A stretch of 64,000 nucleotides of DNA. Source: Oscillospiraceae bacterium. Its GTDB lineage: Bacteria; Bacillota; Clostridia; Oscillospirales; Oscillospiraceae. Made by a program: the position numbers and the translations under genes. Below, one piece after another: positions 43,584-52,569 of this stretch. The stretch spans positions 22,892-86,891 of the forward strand of contig JAFQFA010000012.1 of assembly GCA_017398725.1 (NCBI GenBank), in the 5' to 3' direction. Under the pieces are notes generated by a model, which was given only the letters and a program-made list of their open reading frames with translations, was not told the DNA's origin and made no database searches. Position 1 is the stretch's first letter. Each line of letters opens with the position of its first letter.

Positions 43584-44873
43584 ATGCTTCCGGAAGCTTT
43601 TTTGAACCGAATGAAAAAACAGCTGGGTGATGCGTACCCGGATTATATTGCATCTTTGGAGCGCCCTCGGGCGGTAGCGCTGCGGTTTAATCCCCTGAAA
43701 GGGGAAAGACCTGCGTTGCCCTTTGTGGAAGCGCCGGTGCCATGGGAACCCATGGGCTATTATTATGATCCTGCTTCCCGTCCCGGATTGCACCCTTTCC
43801 ATGAAGCCGGCGTATATTACTTACAAGAGGCCAGTGCTATGGCGCCGGTTCGACTGCTGGATCCCCAACCCGGGGAAAAGATCTGTGATCTGTGCGCAGC
43901 CCCCGGGGGAAAGTCTACCCAGATCGCCGCATCGATGGCAGGGGAGGGCTTTTTGCTTTGCAATGAGTTTAACCCCAAGCGAGCGAAGATCCTCAGCCGC
44001 AATATTGAGCGGATGGGAATTGCCAACGCGCTGGTGACCAACGAACATCCCCAAAAGCTTGCAGACCGCCTGACCGGTTTTTTTGACCGGGTCCTCATCG
44101 ATGCGCCTTGTTCCGGAGAGGGGATGTTCCGCAAGGAAGAGGCGGCGGTAACAGATTGGAGCTTGGAAGCGGTGCATGCCTGCGCCCAGCGGCAGCGGGA
44201 GATCCTCCACAGCGGCGCTCAGCTGGTGCGGCCCGGGGGACGGCTCGTTTACTCTACATGTACCTTCGCGCCGGAGGAGAATGAGGAAACCGTGGCGGCG
44301 TTTTTAGAATCCCATCCGGATTTTTACCCGGAAACCACGGAAGCCCCATGGTTTGAAGCGGGCCCCAATGGCAGCTTCCGGCTGTGGCCTCACAAGCTGT
44401 TGGGGGAGGGGCATTTCGCTGCGGTACTGCGCCGAAAAGGGGAGCAGGAGCAAGATGAAAATGCGCCTTTGGGAGAGAAATTGCCGGCGTTATGGGAGCA
44501 GTTTGCCCGGGAACTGGGGATCTGCTTGCCTGCGGGTAAATGTGTCCGTTTTGGCCAAAGCATTTATTGGGCGCCGAAGGAAATGCCGGATATCCGGGGC
44601 TTGCGTGTATTGCGGCCCGGTCTTGCTTTGGGCGAGGAGAAGAAAGGGCGTTTTGAGCCGGATCATGCCTTGGCGCTTTGGCTTTCTACGGCGAAAAACA
44701 TGCTGGATCTAAAGGCAGACAGTGGGGAATTGGCTGCCTACATGCATGGAGATACGGTTGCCTGTGATCGGAACGGATGGTGTCTGGTAAGGGCGGACGG
44801 CTATAGCCTCGGCTGGGGAAAAGCAGACGGAAAGGTTCTGAAAAATCACTATCCAAAGGGCTTGCGCCGGTAA
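43584..44873 (+). CDS. NOL1/NOP2/Sun-family RNA (cytosine-5) methyltransferase (RsmF/RsmB-like)
   Basis: The 429-residue enzyme methylates C5 of rRNA or tRNA cytidines. The SAM site is ICDLCAAPGGKSTQ, the two family cysteines are in IDAPCSGEGMFRK and YSTCTFAPEENE, and the C-terminal 120 residues form a PUA-like RNA-binding extension as in RsmF/YebU. I prefer the ATG at 43584, eight bases after AAGGA, over the ATG two codons earlier. The exact target base cannot be told. Confidence 0.9.
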   Translation: MLPEAFLNRMKKQLGDAYPDYIASLERPRAVALRFNPLKGERPALPFVEAPVPWEPMGYYYDPASRPGLHPFHEAGVYYLQEASAMAPVRLLDPQPGEKICDLCAAPGGKSTQIAASMAGEGFLLCNEFNPKRAKILSRNIERMGIANALVTNEHPQKLADRLTGFFDRVLIDAPCSGEGMFRKEEAAVTDWSLEAVHACAQRQREILHSGAQLVRPGGRLVYSTCTFAPEENEETVAAFLESHPDFYPETTEAPWFEAGPNGSFRLWPHKLLGEGHFAAVLRRKGEQEQDENAPLGEKLPALWEQFARELGICLPAGKCVRFGQSIYWAPKEMPDIRGLRVLRPGLALGEEKKGRFEPDHALALWLSTAKNMLDLKADSGELAAYMHGDTVACDRNGWCLVRADGYSLGWGKADGKVLKNHYPKGLRR

Positions 44874-44890
44874 TTGCTTGTAATTTATCC

Positions 44891-44919
44891 TTTACATAAG
44901 TTTAATTCTATGGTATAAT
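44891..44919 (+). promoter_or_regulatory. Promoter of murA
   Basis: TTTACA (44891-44896), 17 bp, perfect TATAAT (44914-44919). Confidence 0.75.
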
Positions 44920-44977
44920 TCAGGTTGGAACATAAGCAAGCATTGCTTTTTAATAATTCGCAAGGAGAGGATCATCC

Positions 44978-46243
44978 TTGGCTATATATGAAGTTACCGG
45001 CGGAAACCGGCTGCATGGTGAGGTAACCATCAGCGGCGCCAAGAACGCAGCCGTGGCAATTTTGCCGGCAGCGATTCTGGTAGGCGGCAAGTGCCGGGTG
45101 GAAAATGTACCGGATATTTCCGATGTTCGGATCTTAATCGATATTCTGCGCAGCATGGGCGTTGGGATCACCCAGCCGGAACCTAATGTGGTGGAGCTGG
45201 ACAGTTCAGAACTGACCCAGTTGGAAGCGCCTGCAGAGCTTGTGCGGAAAATGCGTGCCAGTTACTATTTGATGGGCGCCCTGCTGAGCCGTTATCACAA
45301 AGCCAAGGTGGCTTTGCCCGGCGGCTGTAACTTTGCTTCTCGCCCGATCGATCAGCACCTGAAGGGTTTCCGGCTGCTGGGCGCGCAGGTAGAGGAAACA
45401 GAAGAATATGTGAACCTTACCGAAGGGGAGTTTGGCCTGTGCGGCAACCGCATTAGTTTGGATGTGGTCAGTGTGGGCGCTACCGTGAATATCATGATGG
45501 CTGCCACCTTGCTCCCCGGTCAAACGGTGATTGAAAATGCTGCCAAAGAACCCCATATCGTGGATTTGGCCAATTTCCTGAATACCATGGGTGCCCGGAT
45601 CACCGGTGCCGGTACAGATACGGTGAAGATCCGCGGTGTAGAGCGGCTGCAGGGCGGCACCTATACCATCATCCCGGACCAGATCGAAGCCGGTACATAT
45701 CTGGCAGCAGTGGCTGCAGCCGGTGGTGATGTGCTTGTGAAGAATGTCATTCCCAAGCATATGGAATGCATTACCTCCAAGCTGGCGGAAATGGGTGCCC
45801 GGATCACCAATTTTGATGATGCCATCCGGATCCAAAGCACCGGAAAACTCCACGATACCACCGTCAAGACCCGTCCTTATCCCGGTTTCCCCACGGATAT
45901 GCAGGCACAGATCTGTGTGTGCATGACCTTGGCAAAGGGTGTGAGCAAGCTGACGGAAAGTGTGTATGAGACCCGTTTCTTTGGCTACTGCACGGAACTG
46001 CAGAATATGGGTGCGGACATTATCATCAACGGGAAAACCGCCATTGTTACCGGGCAGGAGAAGCTTCGCGGCGCGGAAGTTTCCGCAAAAGATCTGCGTG
46101 CCGGCGCTGCTTTGATCATCGCCGGTTTGGCGGCAGAGGGGATTACCCGGGTCAGGAATATCCACTTTGTAGAGCGGGGCTATGAGAATATCATTGAAAA
46201 AATGACATCCATCGGCGCCGATATCCGCCGCATAGAAGAATAA
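44978..46243 (+). CDS. murA: UDP-N-acetylglucosamine 1-carboxyvinyltransferase
   Basis: The 421-residue enzyme transfers enolpyruvate from PEP to UDP-GlcNAc, the first committed step of peptidoglycan synthesis. The N terminus has SGAKNAAVAILPA, and the fosfomycin-target Cys is present in LPGGCNFASRPIDQHLKGF. LRAGAALIIAGLAAEG closes the fold. The start is a TTG at 44978 after AAGGAGAGG; no ATG fits the conserved N terminus. Clostridia often carry two murA genes, and I cannot say which this is. Confidence 0.95.
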   Translation: MAIYEVTGGNRLHGEVTISGAKNAAVAILPAAILVGGKCRVENVPDISDVRILIDILRSMGVGITQPEPNVVELDSSELTQLEAPAELVRKMRASYYLMGALLSRYHKAKVALPGGCNFASRPIDQHLKGFRLLGAQVEETEEYVNLTEGEFGLCGNRISLDVVSVGATVNIMMAATLLPGQTVIENAAKEPHIVDLANFLNTMGARITGAGTDTVKIRGVERLQGGTYTIIPDQIEAGTYLAAVAAAGGDVLVKNVIPKHMECITSKLAEMGARITNFDDAIRIQSTGKLHDTTVKTRPYPGFPTDMQAQICVCMTLAKGVSKLTESVYETRFFGYCTELQNMGADIIINGKTAIVTGQEKLRGAEVSAKDLRAGAALIIAGLAAEGITRVRNIHFVERGYENIIEKMTSIGADIRRIEE

Positions 46244-46245
46244 TC

Positions 46246-46282
46246 AAAGGCTGCTGCGTTGTAACGCAGCAGCCTTTTTCTA
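46246..46282 (+). terminator. Terminator of murA
   Basis: A 15-bp perfect stem (AAAGGCTGCTGCGTT with its complement) around GTA, followed by TTTTT. Confidence 0.93.
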
Positions 46283-46299
46283 CCTTTTTGTGTTTCTTC

Positions 46300-46409
46300 A
46301 AATTCCAATTTATCGAACTGTTGAAAAACAGGCTCATCGTAGGGGAGGGTCAAGACCCTCCCCTACAGGAATTTGCATATTTAGAACAGACCGATAAATT
46401 GAAATTTAA
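46300..46409. repeat. Palindromic intergenic repeat, copy F
   Basis: AAATTCCAATTTATCGAACT (left) and ACCGATAAATTGAAATTTAA (right) enclose GTAGGGGAGGGTC and GACCCTCCCCTAC, an internal hairpin at 46339-46366. The arm sequence differs from other copies (GGGGAGGGTC rather than GGGCGGGGCC) while the pairing is kept. The cysK stop codon lies in its right end. Confidence 0.75.
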
Positions 46410-47338
46410 TCTTCGAACATGGCGGTGGAGAGGTATCTTTCGCCGGTGTCCGGCAGCAGCACAACGATGGTTTTGCCGGCGTTTTCTGGGCGTTTTGCCA
46501 CTTCCATAGCGGCGTACAGTGCCGCACCGGAGGAGATGCCCGCCAAAATGCCTTCCCGGCAGCCCAGCAACCGGCCGGCGGCATAGGCTTGCTCTTCGGT
46601 AACGGGGATGATCTCGTTATAAATACCGGTTTCCAGCACCGCGGGTACAAAATTGGCACCGATGCCCTGCAACCCGTGGCTGCCGGCAACGCCCTTGGAA
46701 AGCAGGGGAGAGCCGGCAGGCTCTACCGCAACGATCCGGATGTTGGGGTTCTTTTCTTTCAGATATCTGCCAATGCCGGTAATGGTGCCGCCGGTTCCTA
46801 CGCCGGCTACAAAGATATCCACATTCCCGTCGGTATCTTCCCAGATCTCCGGACCGGTGGTGGCTATGTGGGCAGCGGGATTGGCGGGGTTTTCAAATTG
46901 ACCGGCAATGATGCTGCCGGGATTCTCTTTTTGCAGCTGCTGTGCTTTTTCGATGGCTCCCTGCATGCCCAGCTTGCCGTCGGTGAGAACCAGACGGGCG
47001 CCGTATGCCTTCATCAGCAGCTGCCGTTCCCGGCTCATGGAGTCGGGCATGACGATGGTAGCCTGATAACCCCGGCTGGCGGCAATGGCGGCAAGGCCGA
47101 TGCCGGTGTTTCCGGAGGTAGGCTCAATGATCATACCACCGGGTTTAAGCAGCCCTTTTGCTTCGGCGTCTTCAATCATGGAACGGGCCACCCGGTCTTT
47201 TACAGAACCGGCGGGATTCATAAATTCCAGTTTCGCCAGCAGCCGTGCTTGCAGGCTTTCGCTTTGCATCAGACGACCCAGTTCCATCAGCGGTGTATGG
47301 CCCACCAGCTGGTCAACACAGGTATAAATATTGCCCAT
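46406..47338 (-). CDS. cysK: Cysteine synthase (O-acetylserine sulfhydrylase)
   Basis: The 310-residue PLP enzyme makes cysteine from O-acetylserine and sulfide. The PLP lysine is in NPAGSVKDRVARSM, the substrate loop in EPTSGNTGIGLA, and the phosphate cup in GVGTGGTITGIGRYL. The start is two bases after the gtrA stop, with AAGGGGG inside gtrA as ribosome site. The serine acetyltransferase gene, its pathway partner, is divergent 545 bp away across gtrA. The stop lies in repeat copy F. Confidence 0.95.
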   Translation of the reverse strand: MGNIYTCVDQLVGHTPLMELGRLMQSESLQARLLAKLEFMNPAGSVKDRVARSMIEDAEAKGLLKPGGMIIEPTSGNTGIGLAAIAASRGYQATIVMPDSMSRERQLLMKAYGARLVLTDGKLGMQGAIEKAQQLQKENPGSIIAGQFENPANPAAHIATTGPEIWEDTDGNVDIFVAGVGTGGTITGIGRYLKEKNPNIRIVAVEPAGSPLLSKGVAGSHGLQGIGANFVPAVLETGIYNEIIPVTEEQAYAAGRLLGCREGILAGISSGAALYAAMEVAKRPENAGKTIVVLLPDTGERYLSTAMFED

Positions 47339-47340
47339 AG

Positions 47341-47754
47341 TTATTCCCCCTTACGGAATATAAAGCATTTACTGAAAATATAGTTGAGGATGATTACCAA
47401 AATACCCGCCAGCAGTTTTACCAAACCGTCATACAGATGCATCCGATCTACACACAGCCACAGGATCCCGGTCTCCAAAACGCCGGAGAGGATCCGGGCG
47501 CCGGTGAATTTGCAAAGCTCCGGAATGACCACATTGGGCTGCCAGCTTTGGGATCGGAAGACAAAGGATTTGTTAGACCAGAAGGCAAACAGCACAGCCC
47601 ATAGCCATGCCAAAATATTGGCGGGGATGTAGTGGAATTTTCCCAACCGGGTGCATAGGAAATAGACGATATAATTCACCGCAGTGGTGGCAAATCCCCA
47701 GAACAGATATAAGATCCATTCTTTGTACTTGTAAAATAAGGAGCGAATCTTCAT
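47341..47754 (-). CDS. GtrA-family membrane protein
   Basis: The 137-residue protein has four membrane spans. FWGFATTAVNYIVYFL and FWSNKSFVFRS are the GtrA/DPMS_TM hallmarks. The family is thought to flip lipid-linked sugars used to glycosylate polymers. I chose the ATG at 47754 after GGAG; an ATG four codons earlier is also in frame. No glycosyltransferase is adjacent. Coupling to cysK is unusual. Confidence 0.85.
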   Translation of the reverse strand: MKIRSLFYKYKEWILYLFWGFATTAVNYIVYFLCTRLGKFHYIPANILAWLWAVLFAFWSNKSFVFRSQSWQPNVVIPELCKFTGARILSGVLETGILWLCVDRMHLYDGLVKLLAGILVIILNYIFSKCFIFRKGE

Positions 47755-47882
47755 TGTGATCTCCATTTTGACCGTATTATCAAAAAGTATACCACATATT
47801 CAGATAATAATGCAATACCTGCAATTGACAGGAGGGGTGCGCCTATGATAAACTTTCAAAAAATGGCTCTGGAGGGAAGTAT

Positions 47883-48806
47883 ATGCCACAGTTAGAGCAG
47901 CAGATCGAGCAAGTGGTGGATGCCATTCTGGCAGACTACCGGCAGGAACGGGATATTGACCGGATGGAGTATTTCCGTCAGCCCGACAAGGATAAACTGA
48001 TCGATATTATCGAGAAATTGCGCAGGATCGTATTTCCCGGCTATTTCCGGGAAAAGACCTACCGGATCTACAACGCTAAGCACAACCTGTCCATGCTCAT
48101 TGAGGATGTGATGTACAATCTCACAGAGCAGGTGACCCGTGTGCTGCACACAGACGATGTTTCGCAGGAGCAGGCCCGGGTGCAGGCACAGCAGATCTGT
48201 CTGGAATTTTTCCGCCAGATCCCGCAGGTGCGCGCCGTAGTACAGACAGACCTGCAGGCAGCTTACGACGGCGACCCGGCGGCGACCGGCATGGCAGAAC
48301 TGATCTTCTCCTATCCCGGCCTGTTTGCCATTACCGTTTACCGGCTGGCCCATGTTTTGTATGAGCTGAAAGTGCCCATGATCCCCCGGATCATGACAGA
48401 GCATGCCCACAGTGTTACTGGTATCGATATCCATCCCGGCGCCACCATCGGTAAGTATTTCTTCATTGACCACGGCACGGGTATCGTCATCGGTGAGACT
48501 ACCGTGATCGGTGAGAATGTGAAGATCTATCAGGGCGTAACGTTGGGCGGTCTGTCCACCCGGGGTGGGCAGAATCTGCGGGGCAAGCGCCGCCATCCTA
48601 CCATTGAGGACAATGTGACCATTTATGCCAACGCCTCTATTTTAGGTGGCGAAACGGTGGTCGGCAGAGAAAGTGTGATCGGCTCCTCCGCCTTTATTAC
48701 CAAGTCTGTGCCTGCTTGCACTACGGTGATGATGAAAAATCAGGAGCTGCAGATGAAGACCCGCCCGGATTGTGCCGGATGTCAGGGTTGCAAAGGTAAA
48801 GAATGA
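47883..48806 (+). CDS. cysE: Serine O-acetyltransferase
   Basis: The 307-residue enzyme acetylates serine, the first step of cysteine synthesis. The helical N-terminal region (about 1-160) leads into a left-handed beta-helix of hexapeptide repeats with the catalytic IDIHPGATIG and FIDHGTGIVIGETTVIG. A C-terminal Cys-rich tail, DCAGCQGCKG, is an extra feature. The protein is the longer EpsC-like type. It lies divergent from gtrA-cysK across 128 bp. Confidence 0.93.
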   Translation: MPQLEQQIEQVVDAILADYRQERDIDRMEYFRQPDKDKLIDIIEKLRRIVFPGYFREKTYRIYNAKHNLSMLIEDVMYNLTEQVTRVLHTDDVSQEQARVQAQQICLEFFRQIPQVRAVVQTDLQAAYDGDPAATGMAELIFSYPGLFAITVYRLAHVLYELKVPMIPRIMTEHAHSVTGIDIHPGATIGKYFFIDHGTGIVIGETTVIGENVKIYQGVTLGGLSTRGGQNLRGKRRHPTIEDNVTIYANASILGGETVVGRESVIGSSAFITKSVPACTTVMMKNQELQMKTRPDCAGCQGCKGKE

Positions 48807-48807
48807 A

Positions 48808-48846
48808 AAAACGGGTATGCGTTAGATAACGCATACCCGTTTTTTT
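48808..48846. terminator. Bidirectional terminator
   Basis: A 15-bp stem (AAACGGGTATGCGTT with its complement) has T-runs on both sides, between converging cysE and the DUF1292 gene. Confidence 0.93.
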
Positions 48847-48852
48847 GTTTGT

Positions 48853-49149
48853 TTAGTCCTCAAACACCAGAATGTCCTTGAACCGATCCTTGAAGATGGC
48901 ATACACCGCATCCAGCGTTGCCTCATCCTCCACGGTCAGGTAATTCTCGTTGTCCTCGTCCACAGGCTCCACTTCCAGAATTACGATCTCGTTGGCGCCC
49001 TCTTCCTCAGGCAGCAGGCACAGATATTCCTTGCCTTCGTACTCGATGCAGTCCAGATACTCAAAGCTGACATCTTCGCCGTTTTCATCGGTAAAGGTCA
49101 CAATGGAGGTTTCTTCCTCCTCGGGGAGCATGTCCTTGATTTCTTCCAT
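48853..49149 (-). CDS. DUF1292 domain protein (YrzB-like)
   Basis: The 98-residue, very acidic protein matches DUF1292: IVTFTDENGEDVSFEYLDCI and YLCLLPEEEGANEIVILEV. It is widespread in Bacillota, and its function is unknown. It is usually linked to ruvX, alaS or mltG-type genes; here it overlaps the KDPG aldolase stop by one base (TAATG), so the two are coupled. Confidence 0.87.
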   Translation of the reverse strand: MEEIKDMLPEEEETSIVTFTDENGEDVSFEYLDCIEYEGKEYLCLLPEEEGANEIVILEVEPVDEDNENYLTVEDEATLDAVYAIFKDRFKDILVFED

Positions 49150-49790
49150 TATTTTCTTGCCTCCTTGACAATTTCAATAGATTTCTTACAAAGCTCAGTG
49201 ATCTCATCCCACTTGCCGTTATCGATCAGATCTGCAGTGACCATATAACTGCCGCCGCAGGCGCAGATCACAGGGCAAGCGGCGTAGGTCGCCAGATTTT
49301 TAAGACCGATGCCGCCGGTGGGCATGACTTTAAACATGGGGAACGGTGCGCTCATGGCCTTGATCTTATCCAGCCCGCCGGACTGCTCTGCAGGGAAGAA
49401 CTTCAGCACTTCCAGCCCCAGTTTGTAAGCGGCGTGATAGTCGGTGGGGGTGGTGCAGCCGGGGAAAATTGTAATTCCCTTTTCCTGACAGTACTTGACG
49501 ATCTCAATATCCAGACCGGGGGTGACGATAAAGGTGGCACCGGCAGCCATGGCCTCGTCTACTTGGGCAGTGGTCAGTACCGTGCCTGCGCCAACCAGCA
49601 TTTCCGGATGGCTTTGTGCCATCAGGCGAATGGCATCCGCTGCGCCGGCGGCCCGGAAGGTCACCTCTGCCACAGGCACGCCGCCTGCGCACAGGGCATC
49701 TGCCAAAGGCACGGCATCCCGGGTGGGATTGTTCAGCTTGATTACGGGCACAACACCGATCTTAGCAATCTTAGTTTGCAGTTCGTTCAT
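49149..49790 (-). CDS. eda: 2-keto-3-deoxy-6-phosphogluconate / 4-hydroxy-2-oxoglutarate aldolase
   Basis: The 213-residue class I aldolase splits KDPG into pyruvate and glyceraldehyde 3-phosphate. VAEVTFRAAGAADAI holds the catalytic Glu, MLVGAGTVLT follows, and the Schiff-base lysine is in LEVLKFFPAEQSGG. It follows AAGGAGG. No edd, kdgK or uronate genes are adjacent. It is coupled to the DUF1292 gene. Confidence 0.93.
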   Translation of the reverse strand: MNELQTKIAKIGVVPVIKLNNPTRDAVPLADALCAGGVPVAEVTFRAAGAADAIRLMAQSHPEMLVGAGTVLTTAQVDEAMAAGATFIVTPGLDIEIVKYCQEKGITIFPGCTTPTDYHAAYKLGLEVLKFFPAEQSGGLDKIKAMSAPFPMFKVMPTGGIGLKNLATYAACPVICACGGSYMVTADLIDNGKWDEITELCKKSIEIVKEARK

Positions 49791-49860
49791 GGAAAGACCT
49801 CCTTAAGCAGGCTATCTGGGTCTATTATATTGGAAATCCCCACCGCTGTCAATCAAAACA

Positions 49861-50105
49861 AAATTCTGATTTATCGAACAGGTGTCATGCAACATTGTAG
49901 GGCGGGGCCTTGGTCCCGCCGCGCAAATGCAATGGGTTTTAGCGGCGGGAGCTTTATCCTGTTGGGGTCCCCGGCGAATGTCCTCGGCACGAACGCCTTC
50001 GTCCATCGCAGACCCCGGCCACTCGCTCAAGTCGCTTGATCTGCCGCAGGCAGCGCTCCTTTCGCTCCCCCCCGCCATACAGAATAGAACGATAAATTGG
50101 AATTT
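49861..50105. repeat. Palindromic intergenic repeat, copy G, with nested core module
   Basis: The left end is AAATTCTGATTTATCGAACA and the right end is GATAAATTGGAATTT. The hallmark TTGTAGGGCGGGGCCTTGGT follows the left end, and a core module copy occupies 49956-50072. It fills the gap between the eda promoter side and the spo0A terminator. Confidence 0.75.
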
Positions 50106-50112
50106 GAACAGC

Positions 50113-50144
50113 AAGTGCCCGGCAAGGTATGCTGCCGGGCACTT
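50113..50144 (-). terminator. Terminator of spo0A
   Basis: A 12-bp perfect stem (AAGTGCCCGGCA with its complement), next to the spo0A stop. The minus-strand tail, GCTGTTC, is weak. Confidence 0.75.
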
Positions 50145-50153
50145 AGATATATT

Positions 50154-50933
50154 TCAATAATGGGAACCGCTGGCGGCTTTCAACTGAAGTTGGAGCTTGT
50201 CCGCGATCAGGGCGATGAATTCCGAATTGGTGGGCTTGCCCTTTGTGTTGGAAACCGTATACCCAAAGAACCGCTGCAGGGTGTCCAGATCGCCTCTGTC
50301 CCAAGCCACTTCAATGGCATGACGGATGGCGCGTTCCACCCGGGAGGGGGTTGTCTGGAATGTTTTTGCCACTTGGGGATAGAGTACTTTTGTGATGGCG
50401 TTGATCACATCCATATCGTTTACTGCGATAATGATCGCTTCCCGCAAGTACTGGTAGCCTTTGATGTGTGCCGGTACGCCGATCTCGTGGATGATGCCGG
50501 TGACCAGAGATTCAATGCTTTGCCCGTCGGTTTTTCGGGGGAGGGATTGCCGTGGATTATTGCTACCCCGGATCTCTTCCAGCCGTTCCACTAAGGTGGC
50601 CATATCGCAGGGCTTTACCATTAAATACCGCACCCCCAGATTTGCGGCGGCGGAAGCTACGTAGTCGGTAACAAACCGGGATGTAGCCAAAGTGACCGGG
50701 CGGCGTTCCATGGATGAAATGGCCTTTAAAACGCTCAGCCCGTCCTGCTTGCTGAGCATCAGGTCCAATACCAGAATATCGGGTTTTCTCTGACCTACCA
50801 AAGCGATGGCCTGCTCGCCGTCGGCAGCGGTACCCAAAACTTGGAATCCCTCTGCCCGCTGCAGGGCGTTTGACAGGCTCGCGCAGAACTCCTCCGAGTT
50901 ATCTGCGATCAAAACAGTTGTGCAGTTGTCCAT
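50154..50933 (-). CDS. spo0A: Sporulation master regulator Spo0A
   Basis: The 259-residue protein has a receiver domain (about 1-125) with phospho-acceptor Asp57 in [13 protein letters not shown] and Lys in MVKPCD, and a C-terminal Spo0A DNA-binding domain (about 140-259) with [20 protein letters not shown] and [20 protein letters not shown]. The acidic pocket reads ADNSEE, where B. subtilis has ADDN, and the usual MP after Asp-x-x is MLS. The start at 50933 follows AGGAGAGG. It is a single-gene unit without spoIVB beside it. It shows the host lineage can sporulate. Confidence 0.95.
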   Translation of the reverse strand: MDNCTTVLIADNSEEFCASLSNALQRAEGFQVLGTAADGEQAIALVGQRKPDILVLDLMLSKQDGLSVLKAISSMERRPVTLATSRFVTDYVASAAANLGVRYLMVKPCDMATLVERLEEIRGSNNPRQSLPRKTDGQSIESLVTGIIHEIGVPAHIKGYQYLREAIIIAVNDMDVINAITKVLYPQVAKTFQTTPSRVERAIRHAIEVAWDRGDLDTLQRFFGYTVSNTKGKPTNSEFIALIADKLQLQLKAASGSHY

Positions 50934-51209
50934 AAATTCCTCTCCTGACATATAAAATGGATCCCCGTATAGATTCAGCAGGTAGCTGCTGCGTTGCGAC
51001 AAATATAATTTAGCATAACGAAGCACATTTTGCAAGGAGAAACAAAAACAATCGCTCGACAAAAAGCGGCTTAAATCGGTTAAATAATAGGAAAAAACAA
51101 ACAATTCTCCATAATTCGACTTGTGGATAACCGAATGCGGTGCGGTTGACGCAGAAGAATAAATCATGTAAAATAACAAAAAGCGTTTTATACTGCGGAG
51201 GAATGGAAA

Positions 51210-52499
51210 ATGGACAAAAGAATCGCTCAGTTTCGTGATTTTTTGGACAGTGCCCATAGTGTATATCATGCTGTAGCGGCACTAAGCTGGATGCTGGAGG
51301 ACGAAGGCTATCAGCTCTTGTCGGAAGCAGAATCGTGGACTTTGTACCCCGGCGGCAAGTATTATTTGACCCGGGGCGGCAGTGCGCTGATGGCCTTCCG
51401 GATTCCGGAGGTGGTACCCACCGGCTTTATGATGAGCGCCAGCCATGGAGATCGTCCCGGTTTTAAGTTGAAGGAGAATGGGGAGCTGACCGGCGCGTAT
51501 ACCCGCCTGTCTACGGAAAAATACGGCGGCATGCTCATTGCCCCTTGGCTGGACCGGCCACTGTCGGTGGCAGGCAGGGTGCTGGTGGAAACTTCCGAGG
51601 GCATTGAAAGCCGGCTTTTGGATATCGACCGGGATCTGATGCTGATCCCCAATGTGGCCATCCATATGAACCGGAAAGTGAACGAAGGCTATACTTGGAA
51701 CCCCACGGTAGACACATTGCCGCTGTTGGGTGGCAAGAACGCTGCCGGCAGGTTGCAGACACTTTTGGAACATGAAGCCGGCGGTAAGATTCTTGGCCAT
51801 GACCTTTATTTGTATTTGCGGCAGAGGGCCACTATTTGGGGTATCGACGCGGAGTATATTTCCGCGGCCGGGCTGGATGATCTGGAATGTGTATGGTGCG
51901 CAACCCAAGGCTTTTTGAATGCCCGGGAGGCCCGGTCCATCCCTGTGCTGTGCGTGTTCGACAGTGAAGAAGTAGGCTCCTGCTCTACCCAAGGTGCGGA
52001 TTCCGGTTTGCTGGCGGATACCTTGGACCGAATCTGCAAGGCACTGGATCTGGATGTGCACACCATGCTCAGTAACTCCATGATGCTTTCGGCGGATAAC
52101 GCCCACGCCCTGCACCCCAACCATCCGGAGCTGAGCGATGCCAACAATGCGCCTGTTCCCGGCGGCGGCATCGTGCTGAAGTTCAACGCAAACCAAAAAT
52201 ACACCACCGACGGCGCATCCGCAGCGGTGCTGCGCACCTTATGTAGCCGGGCGCAGGTACCGGTACAGACCTATTACAATCGGGCAGATCTGCCCGGCGG
52301 CTCCACTTTGGGAAATATCTCTTCTTCCCATGTTTCCGTGCTGTCTGCAGATATCGGTCTTGCCCAGCTGGCAATGCACTCCTGCTATGAAACCGCGGCT
52401 GTGATGGATGTGCTGTACCTGTGCGATACCATGGAAATGTTCTACAGCAGCGCATTGATGCAGGGCGGCGACGGCACTATGAAAATATTGTCAAATTGA
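51210..52499 (+). CDS. M18-family metallo-aminopeptidase, copy 2
   Basis: The 429-residue enzyme resembles aspartyl aminopeptidases. [15 protein letters not shown] takes the place of the first metal-His block, [19 protein letters not shown] has the catalytic and metal Glu, and [16 protein letters not shown] near the end provides a further His. The sequence differs strongly from the M18 enzyme at 19370-20755, which is closer to the aminopeptidase I type. The start follows GCGGAGG. It is divergent from spo0A and monocistronic. Confidence 0.9.
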   Translation: MDKRIAQFRDFLDSAHSVYHAVAALSWMLEDEGYQLLSEAESWTLYPGGKYYLTRGGSALMAFRIPEVVPTGFMMSASHGDRPGFKLKENGELTGAYTRLSTEKYGGMLIAPWLDRPLSVAGRVLVETSEGIESRLLDIDRDLMLIPNVAIHMNRKVNEGYTWNPTVDTLPLLGGKNAAGRLQTLLEHEAGGKILGHDLYLYLRQRATIWGIDAEYISAAGLDDLECVWCATQGFLNAREARSIPVLCVFDSEEVGSCSTQGADSGLLADTLDRICKALDLDVHTMLSNSMMLSADNAHALHPNHPELSDANNAPVPGGGIVLKFNANQKYTTDGASAAVLRTLCSRAQVPVQTYYNRADLPGGSTLGNISSSHVSVLSADIGLAQLAMHSCYETAAVMDVLYLCDTMEMFYSSALMQGGDGTMKILSN

Positions 52500-52524
52500 A
52501 CAAATTCAGACCCCAAAAACTGTG

Positions 52525-52553
52525 AGAACCTACCATTGCTTGTGGTAGGTTCT
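52525..52553 (+). terminator. Terminator of the second M18 gene
   Basis: An 11-bp perfect stem (AGAACCTACCA with TGGTAGGTTCT), followed by TATGGTATTATT. Confidence 0.75.
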
Positions 52554-52569
52554 TATGGTATTATTATAG

